From Sinorhizobium fredii NGR234 (GTDB lineage: Bacteria; Pseudomonadota; Alphaproteobacteria; Rhizobiales; Rhizobiaceae): a stretch of DNA of 64,000 bases. A model generated the notes under the pieces. The model did no database searches. It saw nothing but the letters and a program-made list of their open reading frames with translations, and had not been told where the DNA came from. Shown in pieces: positions 34,482 to 43,737 of the stretch (positions are counted from its first letter, which is position 1; each line of letters starts with the position of its first letter). The position numbers and the translations under genes were made by a program. Where the stretch lies: positions 124,001 through 188,000 of the forward strand of contig NC_012587.1 in NCBI RefSeq assembly GCF_000018545.1, written 5' to 3'.

Positions 34482-35507
34482 TCAGTTTCGAGAAGTTGAA
34501 AATTCCTTCGGCGCGTTGAGGCCGGACGGTAAAGCGAGCCCGAGGCGGGCGCGGGCGGCGTCGTATTCGCTCTCCCACCGGTCGACCAGGTGGGCGACGG
34601 TGCTGACTTCGCGGATGGCGCCGATGCCCTGGCCGCAGCCCCAGATGTCCTTCCAGGCCTTGGCCCCGTCGGCGGCCGCTCCGAAATCCATCTTCGACGG
34701 GTCGGCCTCCGGCAGGCCGTCCGGATCCATGCCGGCGGCGCGGATCGAGGCCTTCAGGTAGTTGCCGTGAATGCCGGTGAAATAGTTGGAATAGACGATG
34801 TCGGCGGCGTTGCTGTCGACGATCATCTCTTTGTAGGCGTCGCTGGCGCGGGCCTCGTGGGTGGCGATGAAGGGGGAGCCGATATAGGCCATGTCGGCGC
34901 CCATCGCTTGCGCGGCGAGGATGGCGTCGCCGGTGGCGATCGCGCCAGAGAGCAGCAGCGGCCCGTCGAACCAGGCACGGATTTCCTGGATGAGCGCGAA
35001 GGGCGATAGCGTTCCGGCATGGCCGCCGGCGCCGGCGGCAACCGCGATCAGCCCGTCTGCACCCTTGCGGATCGCCGAGTTCGCATGGCGGTTGTTGATG
35101 ACGTCGTGCAGTACGATGCCGCCATAGGAGTGGATCGCCGCGTTGACCTCCGGGACCGCACCGAGCGAGGAGATGACGATCGGCACCTTGTATTTGACGC
35201 AGAGCATCAGGTCCTGTTCGAGCCGGGTGTTCGACTTGTGGACGATCTGGTTGACGGCAAAGGGTGCTGCCGGCCGATCCGGGTGCTTGCGGTCGTGGTC
35301 GGCGAGAGCCTCGGTGATCTCGGCGAGCCATTCGTCAAGCTGCGCCTGCGGACGGGCGTTGAGCGACGGGAAGGCGCCCACGACGCCGGCCTTGCATTGT
35401 GCAATCGTCAGCCGGGGATGCGAGACGATGAAAAGCGGTGCGCCGACGACCGGCAGTCTCGTCGTTCCGGACAGAATTTGCGGCAATGGCATCGGGTCTC
35501 TCTCCAT
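34482..35507 (-). CDS. nitronate monooxygenase (FMN-dependent)
   Basis: A TIM-barrel flavoprotein of the 2-nitropropane dioxygenase/NMO family (341 aa), which oxidises nitronates such as propionate-3-nitronate; some members have enoyl-reductase-like roles. Visible motifs: an N-terminal LPVVGAPLFIVSHP with the conserved AGVVGAFPSLNA, SSLGAVPEVNAAIH, and the FMN phosphate-binding GADGLIAVAAGAGGHAG (about 150-166), including the His of the family, then ATGDAILAAQAMGADMAYIGSPF. The neighbour on the left is tRNA-Thr. A palindromic operator related to the fadD one lies upstream at 35517-35538, suggesting control with fatty-acid or branched-chain catabolism. Confidence 0.88.
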   Translation of the reverse strand: MERDPMPLPQILSGTTRLPVVGAPLFIVSHPRLTIAQCKAGVVGAFPSLNARPQAQLDEWLAEITEALADHDRKHPDRPAAPFAVNQIVHKSNTRLEQDLMLCVKYKVPIVISSLGAVPEVNAAIHSYGGIVLHDVINNRHANSAIRKGADGLIAVAAGAGGHAGTLSPFALIQEIRAWFDGPLLLSGAIATGDAILAAQAMGADMAYIGSPFIATHEARASDAYKEMIVDSNAADIVYSNYFTGIHGNYLKASIRAAGMDPDGLPEADPSKMDFGAAADGAKAWKDIWGCGQGIGAIREVSTVAHLVDRWESEYDAARARLGLALPSGLNAPKEFSTSRN

Positions 35508-35516
35508 CCCAGTTTT

Positions 35517-35538
35517 TTGACGTTTGCGTAAACGTCAA
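35517..35538. promoter_or_regulatory. palindromic operator upstream of nitronate monooxygenase
   Basis: TTGACGTTT-(GCGT)-AAACGTCAA, a 22-bp dyad with one mismatch, starting 10 bp before the gene's start. It shares its arms with the fadD operator at 4585-4600. It is probably bound by one regulator, possibly LiuR-like (MerR family); the regulator is inferred. Confidence 0.6.
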
Positions 35539-35775
35539 TGTAGATAGCAGCAATGGCCGCGCTTGCAAAGAGCGGTCTTTCGCCGCGGAATTTGATGGGT
35601 CAAGCCCCTTTTCCCCGGGGCAAGGCCGGCCGGCAGCGCCGGCGGACTTGCAGATTCCGCAAGCACCGGTTACCCAATTGTTAATAAAACCAAGGGCGTG
35701 CCGCGGGAAGAGGCGTGGCCCGCCAAGGGTCTGCCTTTTGGCGGCGTAAGGCTTCGGTGTGCAGAAGGATTGGAT

Positions 35776-36948
35776 GTGAGCGGACTCGAGACGGCGATCA
35801 GGAATGCACTGGAACGCTCGGAGCGGAGCAATGCGGAAGTCCGCGCGCGGATCTATCAGTCGGCCCGCCAGGCGTTGGAAAACGGCCTGAAGAAGCAGGA
35901 AATCGAGGACCCGGACATCATCGCCAAGCAGCGCCACCGGCTGGAGGCGGTCATTCACGCCATCGAAACGGAGGAGCGCGCGGCCTTGAAGGCGCGCGTC
36001 GCCTCCCCGGTCGTGAGCCTCGCGGAAGTGAAGGCCAAGGGCGATGCCGCCGGCTCGGCGCCTGCCGGCGCGGCCGCCGCGGCGCGGCAGGAGCCGGGCT
36101 TCCAGGCGGAGGCGCGGGCGGCGTCGACCGCGGACGGCGGTCTCGGGGCGCTTGGCGCCCTGCGCCCTGAGCGCGACGGCCCTATGGCTGCAGCACAGCC
36201 CGTGACCGATGGCGAAAAAACCGTCGGCGCGGCAAGGTCCGGCTCGATCGCGCCGGATCTGGGTGTTGCCGACAAGCGTCCCCGCAAGCGCCGGCGCGGT
36301 CGGCTTCTCTCTTTTTTCATGGTCGTCGCCACGCTTGCCGCGGCAGTGGGGGCCGGTGTCTGGTGGGTGGAGACCAACGATCTGTTGAAGTCGCCCGCCG
36401 AGCGCGACACTAATGTCGCCAATCCGCCGGCCGTCGTGGAGAGCGAGGACTTCCCCGGCGCAGCCGGGTTGCCGACGCTGGGTGCGCAGGAGGGTTTCTC
36501 CGGCGATTGGATCGAGGTTTTCACATCCGCGGATGTTTCGGCCGTCAAGCCCGGCACCCGTGCCAGCGCAGAGCCTTTCGATGACGATGGCGGTGAACGC
36601 ATCCGCCTGACGTCGGCAGCGGGGGCGAAGGAAGGCGAGGTGGCGATCGACATTCCCGCCGATGTGCTTGCCAAGCTCTCGGGCAAGTCCTCGACGCTGG
36701 CGCTGAGCGTCCAGGCGCTTCCGGGCAAGACGACGGAGTTCTCCGTCGAGTGCGATTTCGCGGCGCTCGGCGCCTGCGGCCGGCATCGCTTCACCGCCCA
36801 TGACGAGCGCGTCGACATGCTGTTCAAGATGAGCTTCGAAGATGGTCGGGCGCCGGGCAGTTCCGGGAGACTGCTGATCAACAGCGACGTCAGCGGCGCC
36901 GGCAACAGCCTGGATCTCTTCGCCATCCGCGTCCTGCCGGGACAATGA
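35776..36948 (+). CDS. single-pass membrane protein of unknown function
   Basis: A 390-aa protein. The cytoplasmic N-terminus has a helical segment (ETAIRNALERSERSNAEVRARIYQ... about 5-75), then a long Ala/Gly/Pro-rich linker. A basic stretch RPRKRRRGR and one transmembrane helix follow (FFMVVATLAAAVGAGVWWV, about 182-200), then a periplasmic domain of about 190 aa with beta-strand character and two cysteines (ECDFAALGACGRHRF). The GTG at 35776 follows AGAAGGA; the open frame from 35698 has no ribosome site. Similar proteins are found in Rhizobiaceae but I know no function. It is transcribed alone, followed by repeats. Confidence 0.7.
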   Translation: MSGLETAIRNALERSERSNAEVRARIYQSARQALENGLKKQEIEDPDIIAKQRHRLEAVIHAIETEERAALKARVASPVVSLAEVKAKGDAAGSAPAGAAAAARQEPGFQAEARAASTADGGLGALGALRPERDGPMAAAQPVTDGEKTVGAARSGSIAPDLGVADKRPRKRRRGRLLSFFMVVATLAAAVGAGVWWVETNDLLKSPAERDTNVANPPAVVESEDFPGAAGLPTLGAQEGFSGDWIEVFTSADVSAVKPGTRASAEPFDDDGGERIRLTSAAGAKEGEVAIDIPADVLAKLSGKSSTLALSVQALPGKTTEFSVECDFAALGACGRHRFTAHDERVDMLFKMSFEDGRAPGSSGRLLINSDVSGAGNSLDLFAIRVLPGQ

Positions 36949-36981
36949 GCCGCCCTTGGGCGATTGAATGGGGGGTGGTTC

Positions 36982-37153
36982 AACCCCCTCTGGCCTGCCG
37001 GCCATCTCCCCCACAAGGGGGGAGAATACGTGCGATCAGGTCTCGCGCCGGTCGACTCGCTTCTGCAGGCGGAAACGTTCCGTGGGAGGCGTAAAGGGGT
37101 GCCGCGTCTTTTCTCCCCCCTTGTGGGGGAGATGGCCGGCAGGCCAGAGGGGG
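36982..37153. repeat. RIME-type rhizobial intergenic repeat (inverted arms)
   Basis: Inverted copies of one motif at 36982-37024 (CCTCTGGCCTGCCGGCCATC then TCCCCCACAAGG) and 37111-37153, with about 85 bp between. It is the same family as 560-755. It lies between two convergent genes and could fold into a strong transcript-end structure. Confidence 0.75.
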
Positions 37154-37206
37154 CTAAGGCAGGGAAGGCCCTGGCACGCTGATTTGCCGGAGGCGATGCG
37201 TGCAGA

Positions 37207-38109
37207 TCACCTGAGAAAGCCGGGTCCGGCGCCGACGATCTTGTCGTCTACCTTGCCGATCGCCGCCTTGTCCTTACCGTCGTAGTCGAGCTTCGTCAGC
37301 ATGTGACGGATCAGGTTGATCCGGGCGCGGCGTTTGTCATTGCCGCGGATGACTGTCCAGGGTGCATGGTCCGTATGCGTTTCCTTCAGCATCCGGTCGC
37401 GCTTCTCGGTGTAGTCGTTCCACTTGGGCAGCGCCGCGATGTCCATCGGCGACAGTTTCCAGATCTTCAACGGATCATGCCGACGGTCGTGGAACCGCTT
37501 CAATTGCATCTCCCGGCCGATATTGAGCCAGAACTTGAAGAGCTGGATGTTCTCGTTGACGATCATCTTTTCGAAGCGCGGCGTCTCCTTGAGAAAATGC
37601 TCGTATTGCTCCGGCGTGCAGAAGCCCATCACTGGCTCGACGCCGGCGCGGTTGTACCAGGAACGGTCGAAGAGAACGAATTCGCCGGCCGTCGGAAAGG
37701 TCGAGACATAGCGCTGGAAATACCACTGGCCGCGCTCGGTCTCGGTGGGCTTGGTAAGTGCCACGACGCGGGCGGAACGGGGGTTCATATAGGCCATCGT
37801 CGCATGGATGGCGCCGCCCTTGCCGGCCGCATCGCGCCCCTCGAAGACGGCCATCACGCGCTTGCCGGTCGCCTGCATCCAGAACTGCACCTTGACGAGC
37901 TCGATCTGCAGCTTCGTCAGCGTTTCCTCGTATTCCTCTTCGCTGAGCTTCTTCTCGTAGGGATAGTCATCGGAAGAAAAGGCGTCGTCGTCGATCCATT
38001 TCGGCAGCTCCGGATTGTCGATGTCGAACACCCGGGTCTTGCCGCCGATCGCAAGCTCGACCGCCCGGCTTCCCGGCGCGCCGCCAGTTGGTGACTGTTC
38101 GAGGGCCAT
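37207..38109 (-). CDS. ppk2: polyphosphate kinase 2
   Basis: PPK2-family enzyme that uses polyphosphate to phosphorylate nucleotides (ADP to ATP or GDP to GTP in class I). The 300-aa protein has the Walker [14 protein letters not shown] (about 87-99), the lid region [24 protein letters not shown], the Walker [16 protein letters not shown] (about 140-154), and the C-terminal [17 protein letters not shown] recall that the S. meliloti homologue beside phoR has a solved structure and ADP-phosphorylating activity. The ATG at 38109 follows GGAGGAAGG; a longer open frame to 38328 has no such signal. Divergent from phoR, it links polyphosphate use with phosphate control. Confidence 0.94.
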   Translation of the reverse strand: MALEQSPTGGAPGSRAVELAIGGKTRVFDIDNPELPKWIDDDAFSSDDYPYEKKLSEEEYEETLTKLQIELVKVQFWMQATGKRVMAVFEGRDAAGKGGAIHATMAYMNPRSARVVALTKPTETERGQWYFQRYVSTFPTAGEFVLFDRSWYNRAGVEPVMGFCTPEQYEHFLKETPRFEKMIVNENIQLFKFWLNIGREMQLKRFHDRRHDPLKIWKLSPMDIAALPKWNDYTEKRDRMLKETHTDHAPWTVIRGNDKRRARINLIRHMLTKLDYDGKDKAAIGKVDDKIVGAGPGFLR

Positions 38110-38209
38110 GTGCCTTCCTCCCGCTGATGTCGATGTCGCTAAAGAGCCGTAAGGCTCGCCGGCATCTTGGATGCAGTGGAGGAGGCCATAATTGCATTGC
38201 AGATTCAAG

Positions 38210-38234
38210 CATGTCGTGAAAATCATGTCATGAA
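38210..38234. promoter_or_regulatory. 11-bp direct repeat between ppk2 and phoR
   Basis: CATGTCGTGAA and CATGTCATGAA separated by 3 bp, in the divergent promoter gap. The TGTCAT core resembles half of a Pho box, but the 14-bp period is not the 11 bp expected for PhoB. Tentative regulator site. Confidence 0.3.
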
Positions 38235-38354
38235 GCGCCGCTATCTCTGCCCTCGTGGCGGAGCGGCCGGCTGGAATGCACGAGGCGATTTCCAGCCGGA
38301 CCTCTCCACCGTCGCGAGTATTCGCCACGTTTGTATGGCTCGGGAGGCGGCAAG

Positions 38355-39599
38355 TTGGAGAACGAGGGCGCGAAAGTGTTCTGGCAGGGCCTCAAGCCGA
38401 AGCTGAAGGCAGAGCGCTGGATCCTTGGCCTCTCCATCGTGCTTGCCGTCCTCGCCGCCCTCGCCGGTATCCATGTTCTGGCGGTGTTCGCCTTCTGGCT
38501 CGTTCTCGCGGCAGCCCTGCTCAAGCGAAGTGCCCCATCGGCAGAGCCGCTGCCGGAGGCGGCGCCGCGAATAGTGGAGGCGCGGACCGACGCACTGGTT
38601 CCCGCGCTGAATGCGCTCGATATGCCGGTGCTCGTCATTGGCGCGGACGAGACCGTGCTTTTCCAGAACACTGCCGCCGAGAAGGCCTTCGGCACAATTC
38701 CCCCGGAGAGCTACCTTTCGGCGCGCGTCCGCTCTCCCGGAATACTCGACATGGTGCGCGAGACCATTGCGACGGGTAAAGTCAACCAGATCGAGCATTC
38801 GGAACGCTTGCCTTCGGATGCGGTCTATGTCGTCCGCGTCGCCCCGGCGGATATCGGCGGCGAGACCCTTGGCGGGAGGGTCTTCCTGCTGACCTATCGC
38901 GACATCTCGCAGACCCGCCGCATCGACCGGATGCGATCCGACTTCGTTGCCAATGCCAGCCACGAACTGCGCACCCCGCTCGCTTCGCTGCGCGGCTTCA
39001 TCGAGACACTGGCCGGGCCGGCCAGGAACGACTTGAAGGCGCAGGAGAAATTCTTCGGCATCATGCACGAACAGGTCACCCGCATGAGCCGCCTCGTCGA
39101 CGATCTCCTGTCCCTGTCGCGCCTGGAACTGAAGTCGCACATCGCCCCGGAAGACGCAGTCGACCTGGTGCCGCTGCTCGGGCACGTGCGCGACAGCCTT
39201 CAGCCCTTGGCCAGCGATCTCGACGTGACCATCTCGCTCGAGGTGCCCGAGGAGCCGGTCTTCGTCCAGGGCGACCGCGACGAACTGATCGAGGTCTTCG
39301 AAAATCTCATCGAGAACGCCTGCAAATACGGCCAGGAAGGCAAGAAGGTCGACGTGCGGCTGACGGGCAGCGGCGGCCAGGCGGAGGTAACGGTCACCGA
39401 CCATGGCCCCGGCATCCCGGCCGAGCATGTGCCGCGGATCACCGAGCGTTTCTACCGGGTCAATGTGGAGGCGAGTCGGTCAAAAAAGGGGACCGGCCTC
39501 GGCCTCGCCATCGTCAAGCACATCCTGACCCGTCACCGCGCCCGCCTGCTCATTCATTCCGAGGTCGGCAAGGGTACCGTCTTCACGGTCCGCTTCTGA
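38355..39599 (+). CDS. phoR: phosphate regulon sensor histidine kinase PhoR
   Basis: Membrane sensor kinase controlling PhoB in response to phosphate flux through PstSCAB and PhoU. About 414 aa: two N-terminal membrane helices ([16 protein letters not shown] and [15 protein letters not shown]), a PAS-like domain (about 70-170, [20 protein letters not shown]), HisKA with [16 protein letters not shown] (phospho-His, about 200), and HATPase_c with [18 protein letters not shown] and [13 protein letters not shown]. The TTG at 38355 follows GGGAGG, while the ATG at 38331 has no ribosome site, so the start is uncertain by 8 residues. It heads the phoR-pst-phoU-phoB cluster, though pstS has its own promoter. 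Confidence 0.94.
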   Translation: MENEGAKVFWQGLKPKLKAERWILGLSIVLAVLAALAGIHVLAVFAFWLVLAAALLKRSAPSAEPLPEAAPRIVEARTDALVPALNALDMPVLVIGADETVLFQNTAAEKAFGTIPPESYLSARVRSPGILDMVRETIATGKVNQIEHSERLPSDAVYVVRVAPADIGGETLGGRVFLLTYRDISQTRRIDRMRSDFVANASHELRTPLASLRGFIETLAGPARNDLKAQEKFFGIMHEQVTRMSRLVDDLLSLSRLELKSHIAPEDAVDLVPLLGHVRDSLQPLASDLDVTISLEVPEEPVFVQGDRDELIEVFENLIENACKYGQEGKKVDVRLTGSGGQAEVTVTDHGPGIPAEHVPRITERFYRVNVEASRSKKGTGLGLAIVKHILTRHRARLLIHSEVGKGTVFTVRF

Positions 39600-39660
39600 C
39601 ACAAAAGCCGCGAGACGGCCGCAGGTTGCCGAAATGTCGGTGTGTTTTCAATGGCATAGT

Positions 39661-39700
39661 CTGTCATAAATGTTTCATCGAACTGACATAAAACCTGTAG
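39661..39700 (+). promoter_or_regulatory. Pho box upstream of pstS
   Basis: Direct 7-bp units at an 11-bp period: CTGTCAT (39661), GTTTCAT (39672), CTGACAT (39683) and a weaker CCTGTAG (39694), each followed by an A-rich 4-bp spacer. This is the classical PhoB-binding arrangement (CTGTCAT-N4 repeats). It lies 93-132 bp upstream of the pstS start and would drive pstSCAB-phoU-phoB when phosphate is low. Confidence 0.88.
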
Positions 39701-39792
39701 CCATCGGCGGCTAACTAGGGCAGCCGATCAGACGGCGATGAGAGCGCTTGACCCATGGCGCACCAACACGAGCCCATTCCGGGAGAACATCA

Positions 39793-40827
39793 ATGAAAGT
39801 CCTTAAACTCACTGTAGCGGCGCTGGTTGCATCCGCCGCTTTCGCCGGTGCCGCTGTGGCTCGCGACCAGATCCAGGTCGCCGGCTCCTCGACCGTTCTT
39901 CCCTACGCCAAGATCGTCGCCGAGACCTTCGGCGAGACGTTCCCGGACTTCAAGACCCCGGTCGTCGAATCCGGCGGCTCCTCCGCCGGCCTGAAGGAAT
40001 TCTGCAAGGGCGTCGGCGAAGACACCATCGACATCGCCAACTCCTCGCGCAAGATCAAGGACAGCGAAGTCGAAGCCTGCAAGGCCGCCGGCGTCACCGA
40101 GATCCAGGAAGTCAAGATCGGCTATGACGGCATCGTCTTCGCGACCGACGCCGGCAATGCCGACCTCGCGCTGAAGCCGGAGCAGCTCTACAAGGCTCTC
40201 GCCGCGGAAGTCGTCGTCGACGGCAAGCTCGTCGCCAACCCCTACAAGAAGTGGTCGGAAATCGATGCTTCGCTTCCGGACGCCGAGATCGCCGCCTATA
40301 TCCCGGGCGAAAAGCACGGCACGCGCGAAGTCTTCGAAGAGAAGATCCTTGCCCACGGCTGCAAGGACGCCGGTGCTGTCGATGTCATCAAGGCTGCCAT
40401 CAGCGACGAAAAGGCCGCTGCCAAGAAGTGCGTTGCCGTGCGTAAGGACGGCCTGGCTGTCGACATCGACGGCGACTACACCGAAACGCTGGCCCGCATC
40501 GCCTCCAACAAGAGCGGCATCGGCGTCTTCGGCCTGTCGTTCTACGAAAACAACGCCGACAAGCTGAAGGTCGCGACCGTCAGCGGCATCGTGCCTTCGA
40601 CCGAGACGATCGCTTCCGGCGAATATCCGGTTTCGCGCCCGCTGTTCTTCTACGTCAAGAAGGCGCATCTCGGCGTCGTTCCGGGGCTCAAGGAATATGT
40701 CGAGTTCTTCGTCGACGACCAGATGATCGGCCCCGACGGCCCGCTCGCCGAATACGGCCTGGTCGCGGCGCCCGACGCCGAGCGCGAAGAAATCCGAAAG
40801 ACCTTCGAAGCCGGCAACCTGCTCTGA
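39793..40827 (+). CDS. pstS: periplasmic phosphate-binding protein PstS
   Basis: High-affinity phosphate-binding protein of the PstSCAB ABC importer. The 344-aa precursor starts with a clear Sec signal peptide (MKVLKLTVAALVASAAFAGA, cleavage after AVA), then VAGSSTVLPYAK with the phosphate-binding Ser/Thr residues, ESGGSSAGLKEFCKG and IDIANSSRKI (a second binding loop), and the later KHGTREVFEEKIL. The start at 39793 fits the signal peptide; a weak purine run GGGAGAA precedes it. A Pho box upstream and a stem-loop after its stop suggest that it is made in excess over pstC, as is usual. Confidence 0.96.
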   Translation: MKVLKLTVAALVASAAFAGAAVARDQIQVAGSSTVLPYAKIVAETFGETFPDFKTPVVESGGSSAGLKEFCKGVGEDTIDIANSSRKIKDSEVEACKAAGVTEIQEVKIGYDGIVFATDAGNADLALKPEQLYKALAAEVVVDGKLVANPYKKWSEIDASLPDAEIAAYIPGEKHGTREVFEEKILAHGCKDAGAVDVIKAAISDEKAAAKKCVAVRKDGLAVDIDGDYTETLARIASNKSGIGVFGLSFYENNADKLKVATVSGIVPSTETIASGEYPVSRPLFFYVKKAHLGVVPGLKEYVEFFVDDQMIGPDGPLAEYGLVAAPDAEREEIRKTFEAGNLL

Positions 40828-40834
40828 TCAAGAC

Positions 40835-40865
40835 GTCCCGGTGCAGCGTTCAACTGCGCCGGGAC
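40835..40865 (+). terminator. stem-loop between pstS and pstC
   Basis: GTCCCGG(TGCAG)-loop-(CTGCG)CCGGGAC followed by TTTCTT. It lies 8 bp after the pstS stop. It probably stops a share of transcripts or stabilises the pstS message, giving more binding protein than permease. Confidence 0.6.
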
Positions 40866-40921
40866 TTTCTTACTTCGATCATTTCCGGCGGCATTAGACG
40901 GCCAGCCGTGGAGACGTGCCG

Positions 40922-42406
40922 ATGAGTACTACGCTCCTTCTCCTGACCATCTTGCTGATCGGTCTTGTTGCCTACTTCGCCGGCCGTGCCCGCTCGCTTG
41001 CCCTGTCCGGCAGCAAGCTTGCCACCTTGCATTCGCTGCCGGGCTATCATGGTAGCTATGTCGCCATCTGGGCCGTGTTGCCGGCCGCTCTGGTGCTTGC
41101 CGCGTGGCTGCTCGCCTCGCCGCTCTATATCGATTCCTCCGTTCGTTCGGCGCTTCCCGAGACGGTCCAGAACCAGGGTGCGGCGACGGTCCAGCTTGCT
41201 CTTAGCCAGGTGAAGGCCGTCGCCACGGGCCTTGGTCGCCTCGACGCGACGGAGATTGAGGCGGTCAAGACCGGTTCGGCCAATCTTCGCGAAACCCTCG
41301 CAGCCAAGGGCGTGGCGCTTGCCGGTGAAGGGGAGCCCTTCATGGTCGAGGCGGCTGAGCAGTTCAACGCGATGCGTGGCCATAGCCGCTGGCTGATGAG
41401 CGCCGTCGTGCTGCTTGTCGCCGTCGCCGGCGGCCTCTATGCGATCCGCAATGTCACCACCCGTTTTCGCGCCCGCAACCAGGTCGAGCGCGTCATGCTC
41501 GGTTCGCTCGTCGTCGCTTCGTCGATCGCCATCCTGACGACGATCGGCATCATCGGCTCGATGCTGTCGGAGGCCGGCCGGTTCTTCAGCATGGTATCGC
41601 CGGCGGAGTTCTTCTTCGGCACGGTCTGGGACCCGCGCTTCGCAGCCGCCGGCAGCGAAGGCTCCTCCGGCCAGTTCGGCCTGCTGCCGCTTCTCGGCGG
41701 TACGCTCTATATTGCCTTCGTCGCCATGGCTTTCGCGGTGCCGATCGGCCTGTTCGCCGCCATCTACATGGCCGAGTATGCAAGTCCGCGGCTGCGCTCG
41801 ATAGCCAAACCGCTCCTGGAGGTGCTCGCCGGCATCCCGACGATCGTCTACGGCTTCTTCGCCCTCGTCACCGTCGGGCCGTTCCTGCGCGACATCTCTA
41901 CGCAGCTGAACGGCCTGCTCACCGGCAACTACCAGAACTTCATCCAGGCGCAGAGCGTGCTGACCGCCGGCATCGTCATGGGCATCATGCTCATTCCGTT
42001 CGTGTCGTCACTCTCGGACGATATCATCACGCAGGTGCCGCGGGCACTGCGTGACGGCTCGCTCGGCCTCGGCGCGACGCGTTCGGAAACGGTCAAGAGG
42101 GTCATTCTTCCGGCCGCGCTGCCCGGCATCGTCGGCGCGCTGCTGCTGACCGCCTCGCGCGCCGTCGGCGAAACGATGATCGTCGTGCTGGCCGCTGGTG
42201 TCGCCGCCCGCATGCAGATCAATCCCTTCGAGCCGATGACGACGGTGACGGTCAAGATTGTTCACCAGCTCACCGGTGACCTGGAGTTCACCTCGCCGCA
42301 GACGCTGGTCGCCTTCGCGCTCGGCATCACCCTCTTCGTCATCACGCTCGGCCTCAACATCTATGCGCTCTACATCGTGCGCAAGTATCGGGAACAGTAC
42401 GAATGA
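40922..42406 (+). CDS. pstC: phosphate ABC transporter permease PstC
   Basis: Integral membrane subunit of the phosphate importer, 494 aa. This is longer than the E. coli protein (about 320 aa) owing to an N-terminal extension with extra helices (about 1-165), as seen in alphaproteobacteria. The core permease domain begins near FGLLPLLGGTLYIAFVAMAFAVPIGLFAAIYMAEY (about 255-290), and the EAA-type loop is RALRDGSLGLGATRSETVKRVILPAALPGIVGA (about 375-407). GGAGA precedes ATG 40922. Its TGA overlaps the pstA ATG (42403-42406), so both permeases are coupled. Confidence 0.95.
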   Translation: MSTTLLLLTILLIGLVAYFAGRARSLALSGSKLATLHSLPGYHGSYVAIWAVLPAALVLAAWLLASPLYIDSSVRSALPETVQNQGAATVQLALSQVKAVATGLGRLDATEIEAVKTGSANLRETLAAKGVALAGEGEPFMVEAAEQFNAMRGHSRWLMSAVVLLVAVAGGLYAIRNVTTRFRARNQVERVMLGSLVVASSIAILTTIGIIGSMLSEAGRFFSMVSPAEFFFGTVWDPRFAAAGSEGSSGQFGLLPLLGGTLYIAFVAMAFAVPIGLFAAIYMAEYASPRLRSIAKPLLEVLAGIPTIVYGFFALVTVGPFLRDISTQLNGLLTGNYQNFIQAQSVLTAGIVMGIMLIPFVSSLSDDIITQVPRALRDGSLGLGATRSETVKRVILPAALPGIVGALLLTASRAVGETMIVVLAAGVAARMQINPFEPMTTVTVKIVHQLTGDLEFTSPQTLVAFALGITLFVITLGLNIYALYIVRKYREQYE

Positions 42407-43725
42407 CCGACGTAGCTTCTCCCATGGTAAGGGTCTCGACCCGTCCTGCCGAAAGCCGCCGCGACATCGGCATCAAGCGCCGCTACGCCGCCGAGCGCCG
42501 GTTCCGCGCCTATGGCATCAGCGCCATTGCCATCGGCCTGTTCTTCCTTGCGGTCCTTCTCTGGAGCGTCGCTTCGAAAGGCTACACGGCCTTCCAGCAA
42601 ACGACGATCACGTTGCCGATCGAGTTTTCGGAGAAGGTGATCGACCCGAAGAACGAGCGGGCGACCGATCCGAAGCAGCTGATGACCGCCAACTATCCGG
42701 TCCTCGTTCGCGACGCGCTGGTCAAGCAGCTTGGCATCGACCCGAAGAAGCGGCCGCTGGTCAAGCAGGCGACCGACATGGTCTCCGACAGCGTCCGCAC
42801 CCAGCTGCGCGACATCGTCACTGGCGATCCTTCGGTCATCGGCAAGACGATCCCGGTAACCTTGCTCGCCGACGCGAACATCGACTCGGCTTTCAAGGGG
42901 CAGATCGACCTTTCGGTCGAAGAATCGAAGCGCAAGGTCAAGGACCAGCAGGTCACCTGGATGAACGAGCTGGCCGAGGCCGGCGTCCTGAAGAAGAGCT
43001 TCAACACCGGCATCTTCAGCTTCGGCGCCTCCAGCCGCCCGGAAGCCGCCGGCGTTGGCGTGGCGCTCGTCGGATCCGCCTATATGATGCTGATCGTTCT
43101 GGTCCTGTCGCTGCCGATCGGCGTCGCCGCCTCGATCTATCTCGAGGAATTTGCGCCGAAGAACCGCCTGACCGACCTGATCGAGGTCAACATCAACAAT
43201 CTCGCCGCCGTGCCGTCGATCGTCTACGGTCTGCTCGGCCTGGCGGTCTTCGTGAACTTCGCCGGCATGCCGCGTTCGGCGGCACTCGTCGGCGGTTTCG
43301 TGCTGACGCTGATGACGCTGCCGACGATCATTATCGCGACGCGCGCCGCGCTGAAGGCTGTGCCGCCATCGATCCGCTCGGCCGCGCTCGGCCTCGGCGC
43401 CTCGAAGATGCAGACGATCTTCCACCATGTGCTGCCGCTTGCCATGCCCGGCATTTTGACCGGCACGATCATCGGCCTGGCGCACGCCCTCGGCGAGACG
43501 GCCCCGCTGCTGCTGATCGGCATGGTCGCCTTCGTCGTCGACTATCCGGGCTCGCCGCTCGAGCCGTCCACGGCGCTTCCCGTGCAGATCTACATGTGGG
43601 CGAACGAGGCGGAGCGTGCCTTCGTGGAGCGAACCTCGGGGGCGATCATCATCCTCTTGATCTTCCTCATCATCATGAACCTCGGGGCAATTCTGTTGCG
43701 GCGCCGCTTTGAGCGTCGCTGGTAG
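42403..43725 (+). CDS. pstA: phosphate ABC transporter permease PstA
   Basis: Second permease subunit, 440 aa, with an N-terminal cytoplasmic extension and first helix (ISAIAIGLFFLAVLLW, about 45-60), a large periplasmic loop (about 65-210) typical of the long alphaproteobacterial version, and a C-terminal permease core. The core includes LVGSAYMMLIVLVLSLPIGVAASIYLEEF and the EAA loop SIRSAALGLGASKMQTIFHHVLPLAMPGILTG (about 325-355). Four-base overlap with pstC at the start, 12 bp to pstB at the end. It forms the membrane pore with PstC. Confidence 0.95.
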   Translation: MTDVASPMVRVSTRPAESRRDIGIKRRYAAERRFRAYGISAIAIGLFFLAVLLWSVASKGYTAFQQTTITLPIEFSEKVIDPKNERATDPKQLMTANYPVLVRDALVKQLGIDPKKRPLVKQATDMVSDSVRTQLRDIVTGDPSVIGKTIPVTLLADANIDSAFKGQIDLSVEESKRKVKDQQVTWMNELAEAGVLKKSFNTGIFSFGASSRPEAAGVGVALVGSAYMMLIVLVLSLPIGVAASIYLEEFAPKNRLTDLIEVNINNLAAVPSIVYGLLGLAVFVNFAGMPRSAALVGGFVLTLMTLPTIIIATRAALKAVPPSIRSAALGLGASKMQTIFHHVLPLAMPGILTGTIIGLAHALGETAPLLLIGMVAFVVDYPGSPLEPSTALPVQIYMWANEAERAFVERTSGAIIILLIFLIIMNLGAILLRRRFERRW

Positions 43726-43737
43726 TGGGGTAGGACT

